64,000 nt of DNA from Streptomyces griseochromogenes. GTDB taxonomy: Bacteria > Actinomycetota > Actinomycetes > Streptomycetales > Streptomycetaceae. Below the pieces are notes generated by a model. It was not told where the DNA came from. It was given only the letters and a program-made list of their open reading frames with translations, and ran no database searches. The position numbers and the translations under genes are program-made. The stretch covers positions 4,464,001-4,528,000 of the forward strand of contig NZ_CP016279.1 of the NCBI RefSeq assembly GCF_001542625.1. Reading direction: 5' to 3'. Positions 17,614 through 26,398 of this stretch are shown piece by piece. Position 1 is the first letter of the stretch; each line of letters opens with the position of its first letter.

Positions 17614-19196
17614 CGCAGTCGCTCCGCGATGTGGTCACCGACACGCAGGGCGTTGGCGATGGCCGTCAGCGAGGGATTGACCGCTCCGATGCTCGGGAAG
17701 AAGCTCGTGTCGACGACGTAGAGGTTGTCGAGGTCGTGGGCCTTGCAGTTGACGTCCAAGGCCGAGCTCGCGGGGTCGCCGCCGAAGCGGACCGTGCCCG
17801 CCTGGTGCGCCGTGGCGCCGATGGGCATGCCCTTGTGCAGGTAGAGGCTCCGCGACAGGAGATGGTGTTCGTGCATGCCCAGGTGTTCGAGCATGCCCTG
17901 CAGTTTGTGCCGCAGGCGCTCCAGCCCGGCGATGTTGTTCTTCTCGTCGAGGGCGAGGTGGATCCCGTCGTCCCGGTCCAGGGTGACACGGTTCTCCGCG
18001 ACCGGCAGGTCCTCCCCGCACAGCCAGAAATCGACCGCGTGGTGGGCCAGCACCTCGAACGGCATGTCCGGGGCGACCGCCCCGGCCCAGCGGGGCGCTT
18101 CGCCGTGGATCTGCTCGGAGTCGGACTTGCCGAGCATCTGGATCCCGCCCAAGGGGTAGTCCCAGTCGTCGGATCCCAGGTACCAGTCGTGCAGTGCCAG
18201 AGTCTTCTGGAACTTGGTGTCGTTCGGTTCCCGGGACACGGCCATGAGGGCCATGTTGTTGTGACGCATGTAGTACCGGCCCACCACGTCCGAGCTGTTG
18301 GCGAGCCCCTGGGGGTGCCGGTCATCGGCCGAACGCAGCAGCAGGACGGCGGAGTTGACGGCACCGCAGGCCACGACCACGATGTCGGCGCCGAACTCCA
18401 CGGTGGAGGGGTCTCCGTCCCCCACGGTGGCGACGACCTTGGTGACACTCCGGCCGGTCGTATCCGTTTCTAGGCGCCGAACGTCCGCATGGGTGATCAT
18501 CTCGACATTGGCGTGGCGCAGGGCGGGGTCGACACAGATGACCTGGGCGTCGGACTTGGCGCCGACCAGACAGGGGAAGCCGTCGACGCGATCGCAGCGG
18601 ATGCAGGCGCTGGTGTGTACGGCCCGGCCCCGTTCGTCCTGGGTGAGATTCACCCCGATCGGGAGGTGGAAGGGGTGCAGACCCTGCTTCTCCAGGTCGT
18701 GGCTGAGCTGCTCGATGCGAGGCTCGTGCTGGACCGGCGGATAGGCGTACTGGGCGCTGGTAGGACCCTCGGTGGGATCTTCGCCGTGCCGGCCGTGCAC
18801 GAGGTAGAGATGTTCGGCCTGGGTGTAGTAGGGCTCGAAGTCCTCGTAGCGCAGCGGCCAGGCGGGCGAGATGCCGTCGTGGTGCCGGAGCTCGCCGAAG
18901 TCCTCCGGTCGCATGCGGAAGAGCGCGGCTCCGTAGAACTTGGTGTTGCCGCCCACGTAGTAATTGACCTCGGGCGGAAATTGATTTCCGTTCTTGTCGA
19001 ACCAGAACTCCGGAGCGCGGTACTTTCCTTTGACGAAGACCGCGGTGGAGTCCCAGTTGTCGCGTTCACGGGGCAGATAGTCGCCGCGCTCGAGCAGAAG
19101 GATCCGTTTTCCCGTGTCCGCCAGCCGGTGGGCGATGGTGCCACCACCCGCACCTGTGCCTATGACAATGACGTCGTAATGCTGCGCTTCGGTCAT
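17610..19196 (-). CDS. GMC-family FAD oxidoreductase
   Basis: A 528-residue glucose-methanol-choline oxidoreductase. The FAD motif DVIVIGTGAGGGTIAHRLAD is at residues 8-27, RILLLERGDYLPRERDNW follows, and the FAD-covering NYYVGGNTKFYGAALFRMR block is around residue 80. AGTVRFGGDPASSALDVNCK and VVDTSFFPSIGAVNPSLTAI form the C-terminal FAD region. The SACIRCDRVDGFPC stretch around residue 207 contains three cysteines, as in the cluster of GMC relatives with sugar or sterol substrates. Its stop overlaps the DUF2252 start by 4 bases. Substrate unknown; the GH15 and DUF2252 neighbours suggest a carbohydrate context only weakly. Confidence 0.88.
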   Translation of the reverse strand: MTEAQHYDVIVIGTGAGGGTIAHRLADTGKRILLLERGDYLPRERDNWDSTAVFVKGKYRAPEFWFDKNGNQFPPEVNYYVGGNTKFYGAALFRMRPEDFGELRHHDGISPAWPLRYEDFEPYYTQAEHLYLVHGRHGEDPTEGPTSAQYAYPPVQHEPRIEQLSHDLEKQGLHPFHLPIGVNLTQDERGRAVHTSACIRCDRVDGFPCLVGAKSDAQVICVDPALRHANVEMITHADVRRLETDTTGRSVTKVVATVGDGDPSTVEFGADIVVVACGAVNSAVLLLRSADDRHPQGLANSSDVVGRYYMRHNNMALMAVSREPNDTKFQKTLALHDWYLGSDDWDYPLGGIQMLGKSDSEQIHGEAPRWAGAVAPDMPFEVLAHHAVDFWLCGEDLPVAENRVTLDRDDGIHLALDEKNNIAGLERLRHKLQGMLEHLGMHEHHLLSRSLYLHKGMPIGATAHQAGTVRFGGDPASSALDVNCKAHDLDNLYVVDTSFFPSIGAVNPSLTAIANALRVGDHIAERLR

Positions 19197-19472
19197 GCCG
19201 GCCACCACCCTCGGAGCTTTGTCCGGTCCTTCTGGGGTGAAGGAGACGTCAGCCCCAGCCACCGTCCGGCCCCGTTCCCCAACGTATCTCCGGGTGCTGT
19301 GCCCGGCGAGTCGGGCTGTGCGGGTGAGCCTGGGCGGCGGCGCGCGGTCGGTTTCCGGTCGACGACCGCACCGGCCGGCGACAGCCGGGGACCCCATGCG
19401 CACGGACGTGCGCGCGGGGTCACCGCCGGTAGCTCGTTTCCCGCGGGGGACCCGTACGAGGCGGGTCACCCG

Positions 19473-20405
19473 TCACAGTATGGCGAGGGGATTGACCGGG
19501 GAACCGGTGGCCGAGGGCAGCAGGAGCGGGGCGATCACGCAGAGGAACGTCCAGCGGCCCTCCCGCGCGCAGACCGGTGCGAGGTCCTCGAACCGCAGAT
19601 AGTCGAGCAGCGGCAGTCCCATCGCGTGGACAGCGAGTACATGCACCGGGAAGCCGACCTCCCGCACGGCGCTGGGGGCCGTGTCGTTGTTGCCGTCACT
19701 TCCGAGCACGGACACCTCCCGCTCCGCCACGAACTCCATGGCGCCCGGATGGAGCCCGGCACGAGCGCCGGACACGTCCCAGGGGCCGAGTTCCTCGCGC
19801 CGCAGGCGGTGGCCGACCCGCACGAGGAGAATGTCGCCCCTGCCCACTCGAAGCCCTTGCTCGGCCTCCGCGGCGGCGAGGTCGTCAGCGGTCACGTGCG
19901 ACCCGGGTTCGAGCCAAGGGACGCCGTGCAGCCGGGGAATGTCCAGGAGAACCCCACGGCCGACGATGCCGTCGCGGGCCAGGTCGACGGACAGGGCGTC
20001 GGCGCCGTCCGGTGAGAGCACGTCCGCGGCCGGCAGGCCGCCGTGCAGTGTGCCGTCGTAGATGACATGGCACAGCGCGTCGAGGTGGGAGTCCACGTCG
20101 CCGTGAATGTTCATGGCGAAACGATCGCGCGCGAAATCCAGGCCGCGCGCACGAGGGTGACCACTGGCCGGAGCGGTCAGCCGGTGCTCGGCCGGATCGG
20201 CGTCGTCCGGTGCGATCCGCGTGTTCACGGGGGCCGCGAGCGACACCGCACGTCCGGACCGCACCTCGCGGACGGCCGCCAGCACCTGCGTCCCGGTGAT
20301 CGTCTCCAGGGCGCCCCGGCCCGCGCGGCCGCCGGGCGCCTTGTCCCTGAGCCGCCGGTGCAGGGACCGGAAATCGGCCTCGCTCATCGCATCGGACGTC
20401 CGCAT
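19473..20405 (-). CDS. cyclase-family metal-dependent hydrolase
   Basis: A 310-residue protein of the cyclase family (PF04199, kynurenine-formamidase-like). Visible are the metal-binding GDVDSHLDALCHVIYDG around residue 98 (HxGTHxDxPxH-type, here with the first part altered), LDIPRLHGVPWLEPG, GDILLVRVGHR and the C-terminal VHVLAVHAMGLPLLDYL carrying another histidine. Such enzymes hydrolyse formylkynurenine or cyclic amides, but substrate is not predictable here. The start is uncertain: ATG at 20405 abuts GGGGAG, and ATG at 20387 is the alternative. It stands upstream of, and on the same strand as, the GMC gene, with a 276-base gap. Confidence 0.8.
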   Translation of the reverse strand: MRTSDAMSEADFRSLHRRLRDKAPGGRAGRGALETITGTQVLAAVREVRSGRAVSLAAPVNTRIAPDDADPAEHRLTAPASGHPRARGLDFARDRFAMNIHGDVDSHLDALCHVIYDGTLHGGLPAADVLSPDGADALSVDLARDGIVGRGVLLDIPRLHGVPWLEPGSHVTADDLAAAEAEQGLRVGRGDILLVRVGHRLRREELGPWDVSGARAGLHPGAMEFVAEREVSVLGSDGNNDTAPSAVREVGFPVHVLAVHAMGLPLLDYLRFEDLAPVCAREGRWTFLCVIAPLLLPSATGSPVNPLAIL

Positions 20406-20867
20406 CTCCCCACCATCCGGCAGCAGCCGGATTCCCGCACACCGAGTCGCCCGCGCCGGAACCACCACGCTGCGGCTTCCCGCTTCGGCCCTGCCCTGCC
20501 TCGCGAAGCCACACTTTTCGGACGGCTTGCCGACGGTCTCGGGAGGAGGGACCCGCCTCCCGCCCCGGAACTGCTGGAATCGCCCCTGAAAGGGCGGGGA
20601 AGGGCGTGCCGACTTGTGGCCATCCGCGGGCAGCTCCGGCCGGACGAATACTGACCCGATTACAGGCGTTGCAATTCAGGACAACTCATACGGCATCGAG
20701 GCGGATTGACTGCACTCAACGACGCCGCCGGGAAAAGGTCACGAAAATGTATCGGGCATATCGCCCACCAGCCTTCACAGGGGCCACACGAGTTGGCTAG
20801 CGTTCCCGCCAGGCCGCCCGACCCCCACCGGCGAACGTCGCCGGGCCGAGCGGCCTCCGCCGAGTCC
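20406..20867. promoter_or_regulatory. long divergent intergenic region upstream of the riboswitch
   Basis: About 460 bases between the cyclase gene (leftward) and the riboswitch (rightward). The stretch around 20650-20755 is markedly less GC-rich and is the likely site of the promoter for the riboswitch transcript. I could not define a confident -35/-10 pair and saw no gene. Confidence 0.4.
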
Positions 20868-21006
20868 GGCGCGCCCGTACGGCAGCCGGAGCCGGGGACC
20901 CACCGACCTTGGGGTGAATCGGCCCAACTCCCTTCCGGGGAAAGGGTCGTAGGGCAACCCTTCCGAACCACCCGCCCGAACCCGACAGCTAACTCGGTAG
21001 GCGGAA
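20868..21006 (+). promoter_or_regulatory. cyclic-di-AMP riboswitch (ydaO/yuaA type)
   Basis: The leader contains the conserved blocks of the ydaO class: GGGGTGAATC at 20911-20920, CGTAGGGC at 20948-20955, and CGACAGCTAACTCGGTAGGC near 20981-21002. It ends about 10 bases before the GAAGGAG ribosome site of the NlpC/P60 gene. In streptomycetes this riboswitch controls cell-wall hydrolases such as RpfA and NlpC/P60 proteins, repressing them when cyclic-di-AMP is high. The exact 5' boundary is estimated. Confidence 0.88.
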
Positions 21007-21026
21007 CATGGAAGGAGTCGCCTCCC

Positions 21027-22244
21027 TTGGCGTCGCACCGCAAGTCGCGCCCGACGGGTACGCGCGTAGTCGGCATACGCACCCCCGTGCTCGCCACGGC
21101 CGCTCTCACCTCGGTGGCCCTGCTGTCCCAGACCGCCGATGCCGCCCCCGCCGCCGACGGCAAGCCGAGCCTCGAAGAGGTTCAGAAGAAGGTCGACGAC
21201 CTGTACCGACAGGCCGAGTCGGCGACCGAGAAGTACGACGCGGCCAACGAGAAGACCGCGAACGAGCGTAAGCGCGTCGACACCCTGCGCGACGACTTGG
21301 CCAAGCGCACGGCCAAGCTCAACAAGGCGCGGGAAGAACTGGGGATGTTCGCCGCGGCCCAGTACCGGACCGGGGACGCCGCGCCCGACACCGCGACCTT
21401 CCTGCTCGCGGACTCCCCGCAGGACTACTTCGACCAGTCGCAGCTGATGAGCCGGCTGACCTCGCGCCAGAAGGGCGCCGTCGACGACTTCGTCACCGAG
21501 CAGTCCGCGACCCTGAAGACGCGGCAGGAGGCCGGTAAGAGCCTCGCGACGCTGACTCGGTCGCAGAACGACCTCCGGACCGCCAAGTCCACCATCCAGA
21601 AGAAGCTGTCCACAGCGCGGGAGCTGCTGTCCAAGCTCACGGCGGAGGAGAAGGCGCGCCTCGCGGCGATCGAGAAGCAGAAGCAGGAGGCGGCGGCGCG
21701 GAAGGCGGCGGAGCTCGCCAAGCGGCAGGCCGCGGCCGCGCAGGCGGCGAAGCAGGGGAGCGCGTCTTCGGGCTCGACGTCGAGTTCCGGCTCGGCCTCG
21801 GGCTCGTCCTCCGGCTCCGGCTCCTCCTCGGGGTCCGGTTCGTCCTCGGGTTCGGGCACCTCCACCTCGTCGGACTCCACCTACGCCGCCAAGGCCGCGA
21901 AGGTTCTCGCCTTCGCCCGCGCGCAGATCGGCAAGCCGTACGTCTGGGGCGCGACCGGGCCCGGCTCCTACGACTGCTCGGGCCTCACCCAGGCCGCCTG
22001 GAAGGCCGCCGGCGTCTCCCTGCCGCGCACGACCTACGACCAGGTGAACGTCGGTACGACGGTGTCCCTGACCAACGCCCAGCCCGGCGACCTCATCTTC
22101 TTCTACGACGACATCAGCCACGTCGGCATCTACATCGGCAACGGCATGATGATCCACGCCCCGAAGCCCGGCGCCTACGTCCGCGAGGAATCCATCTACT
22201 ACGGCGGCGACTCGATCATCCACAGTGTGGTCCGCCCGGCCTGA
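21027..22244 (+). CDS. secreted NlpC/P60 peptidoglycan endopeptidase
   Basis: A 405-residue exported hydrolase. It starts at TTG 21027 (GAAGGAG at 21011-21017), giving the MASHRKSRP N-terminus usual for streptomycete members. A signal peptide covers about residues 1-36 ending in TADAAPAA. A long coiled-coil (about 45-240) with repeated Glu/Lys/Ala heptads follows, then a Ser/Gly linker (about 250-285), then the NlpC/P60 catalytic domain. The nucleophile cysteine is in GSYDCSGLTQAAWKAAG, the histidine in DISHVGIYIGNG and a third residue in MIHAPKPG. It cleaves gamma-D-Glu-diamino-acid links in peptidoglycan during growth or sporulation. The upstream cyclic-di-AMP riboswitch controls it. Confidence 0.93.
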   Translation: MASHRKSRPTGTRVVGIRTPVLATAALTSVALLSQTADAAPAADGKPSLEEVQKKVDDLYRQAESATEKYDAANEKTANERKRVDTLRDDLAKRTAKLNKAREELGMFAAAQYRTGDAAPDTATFLLADSPQDYFDQSQLMSRLTSRQKGAVDDFVTEQSATLKTRQEAGKSLATLTRSQNDLRTAKSTIQKKLSTARELLSKLTAEEKARLAAIEKQKQEAAARKAAELAKRQAAAAQAAKQGSASSGSTSSSGSASGSSSGSGSSSGSGSSSGSGTSTSSDSTYAAKAAKVLAFARAQIGKPYVWGATGPGSYDCSGLTQAAWKAAGVSLPRTTYDQVNVGTTVSLTNAQPGDLIFFYDDISHVGIYIGNGMMIHAPKPGAYVREESIYYGGDSIIHSVVRPA

Positions 22245-22269
22245 CGACCGGTGGCGATGAAAGGCCGGA

Positions 22270-22301
22270 CGCGCCGGCGTGGCGAATGATCCGCCGGCGC
22301 G
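22270..22301 (+). terminator. hairpin terminator after the NlpC/P60 gene
   Basis: CGCGCCGGCG at 22270-22279 pairs perfectly with CGCCGGCGCG at 22292-22301 across a 12-base loop, 25 bases after the stop. A second smaller hairpin with CGACCG/CGGTCG arms follows immediately. No U-run. Confidence 0.65.
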
Positions 22302-22424
22302 CCTGAGCCTGTTCGCGACCGCTCATATCGCGGTCGACCGGCGCGGAGGCGTGTGCGCGCCCACCTCGCACGCCTCTCACCCCACCCCGCGCGGCCAAGC
22401 GCCCTCCCTTCCGGAATGTGCGCC

Positions 22425-22676
22425 GCCACGGGAAATTCCCTGGCTGATCAATTTCAAGGGAAATTCGAACGGATCGGATGGTATGGAGTATCGGCCCGTC
22501 CGGCGCGTAGATGACGTGCTGCCGATCGAAGCGCACGTACGAAGAATCGGTACACCGGCGGGATGCTCGGATCCGATTTCGCATTTTGCGACATGCCCGA
22601 ACGGCTTCTGCAACACTCATTACTGACACCTGACCAGTGTCTGGAAGACCCGGGGACTCAGTGACGGGGGAAGCGC
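22425..22676 (+). promoter_or_regulatory. AT-rich dyad-containing region upstream of the giant genes
   Basis: GGGAAATTC occurs twice (22430-22438 and 22458-22466). The first lies in the palindrome GGGAAATTCCC (22430-22440). The second overlaps an inverted repeat AATTTC-AAGG-GAAATT (22451-22466). This local AT-rich, symmetric DNA stands out in a GC-rich genome and probably holds a promoter and operator for the giant gene pair. GGGGGAAG precedes the ATG at 22677. Confidence 0.45.
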
Positions 22677-25600
22677 ATGGGCGCGCCGCAACCGCCAGGC
22701 CCGTACCGTTTGTTACGGGCGATCGATCTGCTTGATCTTCAATTCGGCTTTCCGGGCCTGCGCTTGGACCGACCGCTGCTCGGTGCGCGGCGTCTGGTCC
22801 GACAGGACCCGGACCGACCTGCCTATCTCGTGGTCACCTTCGGACCGCAGCACGTCACCGAACAGGCCTTCCTCGAGGTGAGCCCGGGCCTGCCGGAGCC
22901 CGGGGCGCAGGTATCCGGCAGCGAGCCGCACAAGCCGCCGCCGGTCGCCTCCCGCATCAGCGGCCACAGCGTGCTGGTGTTCGCCGTGGGAGCCGGGGAC
23001 GTCATCGAATACACCGAGTCCGGGCTGCTCACCGCGATGGGGAAGCTTCCGCCGCGCGTGGTGGACGCCGCGCGTGAACCGGCCGTGGCGGCCGGGCTCC
23101 GGCAGATCCAGGCCGGCCGGCCCGCCGATGCCTTCGAGGCGCTGCGCCTGGCCCGGACCGTGGCGGAACTGACCGCTCGGCACGGTCCGCACGGTCCGGC
23201 GGACGCCGGTCTGCTCGCCGGGCTCCTCCCCGCCACAGCCGTGGGACCGGGAGCGAGAACCGTCGAGCCGAGGGCCACCCCCGCCGCGCCAGGGACCATC
23301 ACTCCCGGACCCGGCCCGGAGAACCCCCTCGCGGACGCCGCGAATCCACGGACCGGTATCGAACTGCCCTACCGTCTCCTGCTGTCACCGCCGCAGACGG
23401 CCTCCTGGACGCACGCCACCGCGCCTCCGGATCCCGACGATCGCATCGAGCTCTGGCACACCCGGCTGCTTGCCGCCCGGGCCCGTGCGGTGTGGACACG
23501 CGACCCGGGCTTCAACCCCGCCGACCCGCACCCACTGCCCGCCGGGGGCAGCGAATTCGTCATGGCCTTGGACGGAAACGACCGGTCCTCGGTGGTGCAC
23601 CTCAGCTCCAACACCAATCTGCCGGACGGCTTCCGGCCCGCGCCGCTGCAGGTGGACAACCTGATGCTGTCCGCGATGGGCGGTTGGCTGGACTCGCTCG
23701 GCAGGTGGGAGCGGCCGCCCGTCGGTTTCGACGTCACCGAGTGGCGGCACCGTGCCGCGCTGGGCCGCGACCATTACGTACGGGTCATGTACCGGGGCAG
23801 ACTCTTCCCGTTCGGCCATCTGGCCGACCTGGTGAAGGTCACCGAGCGGAAGTTCGACCACGGGCGGCCGGACCGCGCCGCCTATCTCAACCAACGGTTC
23901 TTCATCATGGTGCGGGAGCCGGTACGCAGTTACGGGCGGCTGGAGGAGAACGAGGACCAGAAGCGGCTGCACCGGCTGTTCCCGTTCGGCAGCGTCCGGC
24001 TGATCACCCCGGTCACACCCGATCTCGAAACCCCGCAGACGATTCCGGGGCTTTCCGACCCCGGCGGCGAACCCCATGACAGGCTCGCGTTCTTCCCGGT
24101 GACCGCAACCGAGGATCCGTTCCAGTTCCAGGTGAGCATGATCGATCTGGAGGGCCGCGCGGTCGAGTTCCGCACGCCCATGGCCTTCCTCGGCAAGAAG
24201 GTGCACGAGAACGCGGCCGATGTGCAGCAGGTCGTCCAGCACTACCAGGACCTGGGGTCGGACCCGACGCCGGAGCCACCGGACACGGGCAGAGCGGGCG
24301 TCGACCGGGTCGTCGCGGACGTGCGGGGACAGGACGTCGCCTACGCGCCCAGCCGGAAGCCGGGCGACACGACCCTGTCCACCGGGCAGCTGATCTGGGG
24401 TGCGGCCACCGCCCCGTCCATTCTGGACCTGGATCCCACCGACAACCCCCGCTTCGTGCCGACCGTACGGTGGGCACGCGCCGTGGTCCCGGCGTTGAGC
24501 CGGTTCGGCACCGGGTACGGCGGCGACCAGGCACGATCGGTGTTCTACCCCGACCCTTATGTGCGGAACGGCTTTTCCGAGGCGAACAAGGGCCAGGTGT
24601 TCATCGAGCTGGCCGAGCCCTTCGACCTGACCTTCCGCGACGGCGGGCAGACCGCCGGAGCGCTGGCCCAGCCCAACTTCCCGGTCGCCGGTCTCTCCCG
24701 GCTCACCGGGCCGGTCGCCGCGACCCCCGCCCGTCCGTTCGCCGACGACGCGGCGGACACCGACAAGTGGGCCAAGCTCGCCCAGGGAAGGTTCAACCCC
24801 CTCGACTATTTCGGGGAGTTGGCCGGAGCCAGGCTGTTCGGGATGTTCCCGCTCACCGAGATCCTGAGCGAGATCGGCCTGGACAACCTCAAAGCGCCGA
24901 ACTTCTTCACCGCGACGGTCGACGCGGTCACCGGATTTCTCGGCGACCTGCGCGGGCTGCGCGATCTGCTGACCGGGATCGAGGAACAGTTCCCGGAGAT
25001 CGCCGATGCGGTCGTGCGGGTGACGGATGCCGCCGCGGCATTCGCGCAGCTGCTCGTCGACTTCATCACCAGCCAACTGGAACAGTCACCCGACCCCACC
25101 ACCATCGAAGAGGTGGAGAACGCCTTCACGGCGTTCTCCGACGCGCTCACCGCGCTGCGCAGCGCGCTGCCCGCCGCGGTGGACGTCGCCGTCCGGCAGC
25201 TGCTCGGCCGCATCGCCGAACAGGTCGCCACCTGGGACAGGGCGGTGGGACAGGCGCTCGCGTTGCAGAAGGCGGTCGAACTCGCCGCACTCGGCGCCAA
25301 GTTGCCCGATGTCGTCAACTCCCGGCTGGAATGGCAGCCGGACATCAAGGCGTGGACGCCCGGCGGACCGACACCGACCAGGGCGGAGGACGCGGTGTTC
25401 TGGCCGGTGGGCAAACTGACGCTCGTCGCCGACCTGCGCGGCTCGCTGCACCCGGAGCAGCCGCAGGCCGCGGACATCACCTGCACACTGGGCAACTTCG
25501 AGCTGCGCATGGTTCCGCACTTCGAGGCGGTCGTACTGCACTTCGACCAGATCCGGTTCAGCATGCGCGCCGGGCAGAAACCCGACGTCGAGGTGAAGTT

Positions 25601-26396
25601 CACCGGTGTCGACTTCGTCGGGCATCTGAAGTTCGTCCAGACACTGCGCAACCTCATTCCACTCGACGGCTTCAGCGATCCGCCGGCCATCACCGTCGAC
25701 GGCGCCGGGATCCACGCCAACTACTCGATGCAGTTGCCCAATGCGGCCGTCGGCGTGTTCAGCCTGGAGAACCTCTCGCTGAACGCCGGCATCTCGGTGC
25801 CGTTCATCGGCGACACCCCACTGCAGGCCGGGTTCTCCTTCTGCCGCCGCGAGGCACCCTTCCGGCTGACCGTCTCGATGCTCGGCGGCGGGGGCTACTT
25901 CGGGATCGTGCTGACTCCGCAGGAGATCGCCGTCCTGGACGCCGCTCTGGAGTTCGGGGCCGCGGTGTCGATGGACTTCGGGGTGGCCAGCGGCAGCCTG
26001 TCCGTGATGGCGGGCATCTACTTCCGCCTCGACCTGGCCAAGAAGAGCGTCAAACTCGTCGGCTATCTGAGGGCACGCGGCGAGGTCGATGTCCTCGGCA
26101 TCGTCTCGGCCTCCATCGAGCTCTACATGGAACTGGGCTACGAGGACGGCTACGCCGTCGGCCGGGCCACCCTCACCATCAGCATCGAGATCGGCTTCTT
26201 CGAGGAATCGGTGACGATCCACTGCGAGAAGAGGTTCGCAGGCAGCGGGCCGCACACCGCGTTGCTCGCGGGCGCGGGCGCGGCCATCGCCCCGCCGTCG
26301 TTCGTCGACCTCATGTCGCCGTACGTCGATCCCACGACCGGTACACACATCGACCCGGTCTTCGACTACTGCACTGCCTTCGCGGAAGTGGGTTGA
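22677..26396 (+). CDS. giant protein 1 of an uncharacterised gene pair
   Basis: A 1239-residue protein I cannot place in any family. No signal peptide or membrane helix is visible. Residues about 1-640 are mixed globular sequence with proline-rich joints (around 195-220). About 640-800 is strongly helical, with amphipathic leucine/alanine repeats such as FLGDLRGLRDLLTGIEEQ. About 820-1190 is a long run of alternating hydrophobic/polar residues typical of extended beta structure, including LSLNAGISVPFIGDTPLQAG, SMLGGGGYFGIVLTPQEIAV and ASIELYMELGYEDGYAVG. Leucine 13 is encoded by TTA (22713-22715), hinting at bldA-dependent, developmentally timed translation. The stop is 2 bases before the next giant gene's ATG. 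Codon use is as in neighbours. Confidence 0.85.
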   Translation: MGAPQPPGPYRLLRAIDLLDLQFGFPGLRLDRPLLGARRLVRQDPDRPAYLVVTFGPQHVTEQAFLEVSPGLPEPGAQVSGSEPHKPPPVASRISGHSVLVFAVGAGDVIEYTESGLLTAMGKLPPRVVDAAREPAVAAGLRQIQAGRPADAFEALRLARTVAELTARHGPHGPADAGLLAGLLPATAVGPGARTVEPRATPAAPGTITPGPGPENPLADAANPRTGIELPYRLLLSPPQTASWTHATAPPDPDDRIELWHTRLLAARARAVWTRDPGFNPADPHPLPAGGSEFVMALDGNDRSSVVHLSSNTNLPDGFRPAPLQVDNLMLSAMGGWLDSLGRWERPPVGFDVTEWRHRAALGRDHYVRVMYRGRLFPFGHLADLVKVTERKFDHGRPDRAAYLNQRFFIMVREPVRSYGRLEENEDQKRLHRLFPFGSVRLITPVTPDLETPQTIPGLSDPGGEPHDRLAFFPVTATEDPFQFQVSMIDLEGRAVEFRTPMAFLGKKVHENAADVQQVVQHYQDLGSDPTPEPPDTGRAGVDRVVADVRGQDVAYAPSRKPGDTTLSTGQLIWGAATAPSILDLDPTDNPRFVPTVRWARAVVPALSRFGTGYGGDQARSVFYPDPYVRNGFSEANKGQVFIELAEPFDLTFRDGGQTAGALAQPNFPVAGLSRLTGPVAATPARPFADDAADTDKWAKLAQGRFNPLDYFGELAGARLFGMFPLTEILSEIGLDNLKAPNFFTATVDAVTGFLGDLRGLRDLLTGIEEQFPEIADAVVRVTDAAAAFAQLLVDFITSQLEQSPDPTTIEEVENAFTAFSDALTALRSALPAAVDVAVRQLLGRIAEQVATWDRAVGQALALQKAVELAALGAKLPDVVNSRLEWQPDIKAWTPGGPTPTRAEDAVFWPVGKLTLVADLRGSLHPEQPQAADITCTLGNFELRMVPHFEAVVLHFDQIRFSMRAGQKPDVEVKFTGVDFVGHLKFVQTLRNLIPLDGFSDPPAITVDGAGIHANYSMQLPNAAVGVFSLENLSLNAGISVPFIGDTPLQAGFSFCRREAPFRLTVSMLGGGGYFGIVLTPQEIAVLDAALEFGAAVSMDFGVASGSLSVMAGIYFRLDLAKKSVKLVGYLRARGEVDVLGIVSASIELYMELGYEDGYAVGRATLTISIEIGFFEESVTIHCEKRFAGSGPHTALLAGAGAAIAPPSFVDLMSPYVDPTTGTHIDPVFDYCTAFAEVG

Positions 26397-26398
26397 TC

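Noticed and set aside
21750..21880. Repeat-rich Ser/Gly segment as a mobile or slipped repeat
   Set aside because: It is the flexible linker between coiled-coil and catalytic domain that is common in this NlpC/P60 family.
23385..25076. Long antisense open frame of 563 codons inside giant gene 1
   Set aside because: It mirrors the third-position G/C bias of the sense gene, has low-complexity Arg/Gly/Val-rich sequence and no ribosome site; a typical GC-rich shadow frame.
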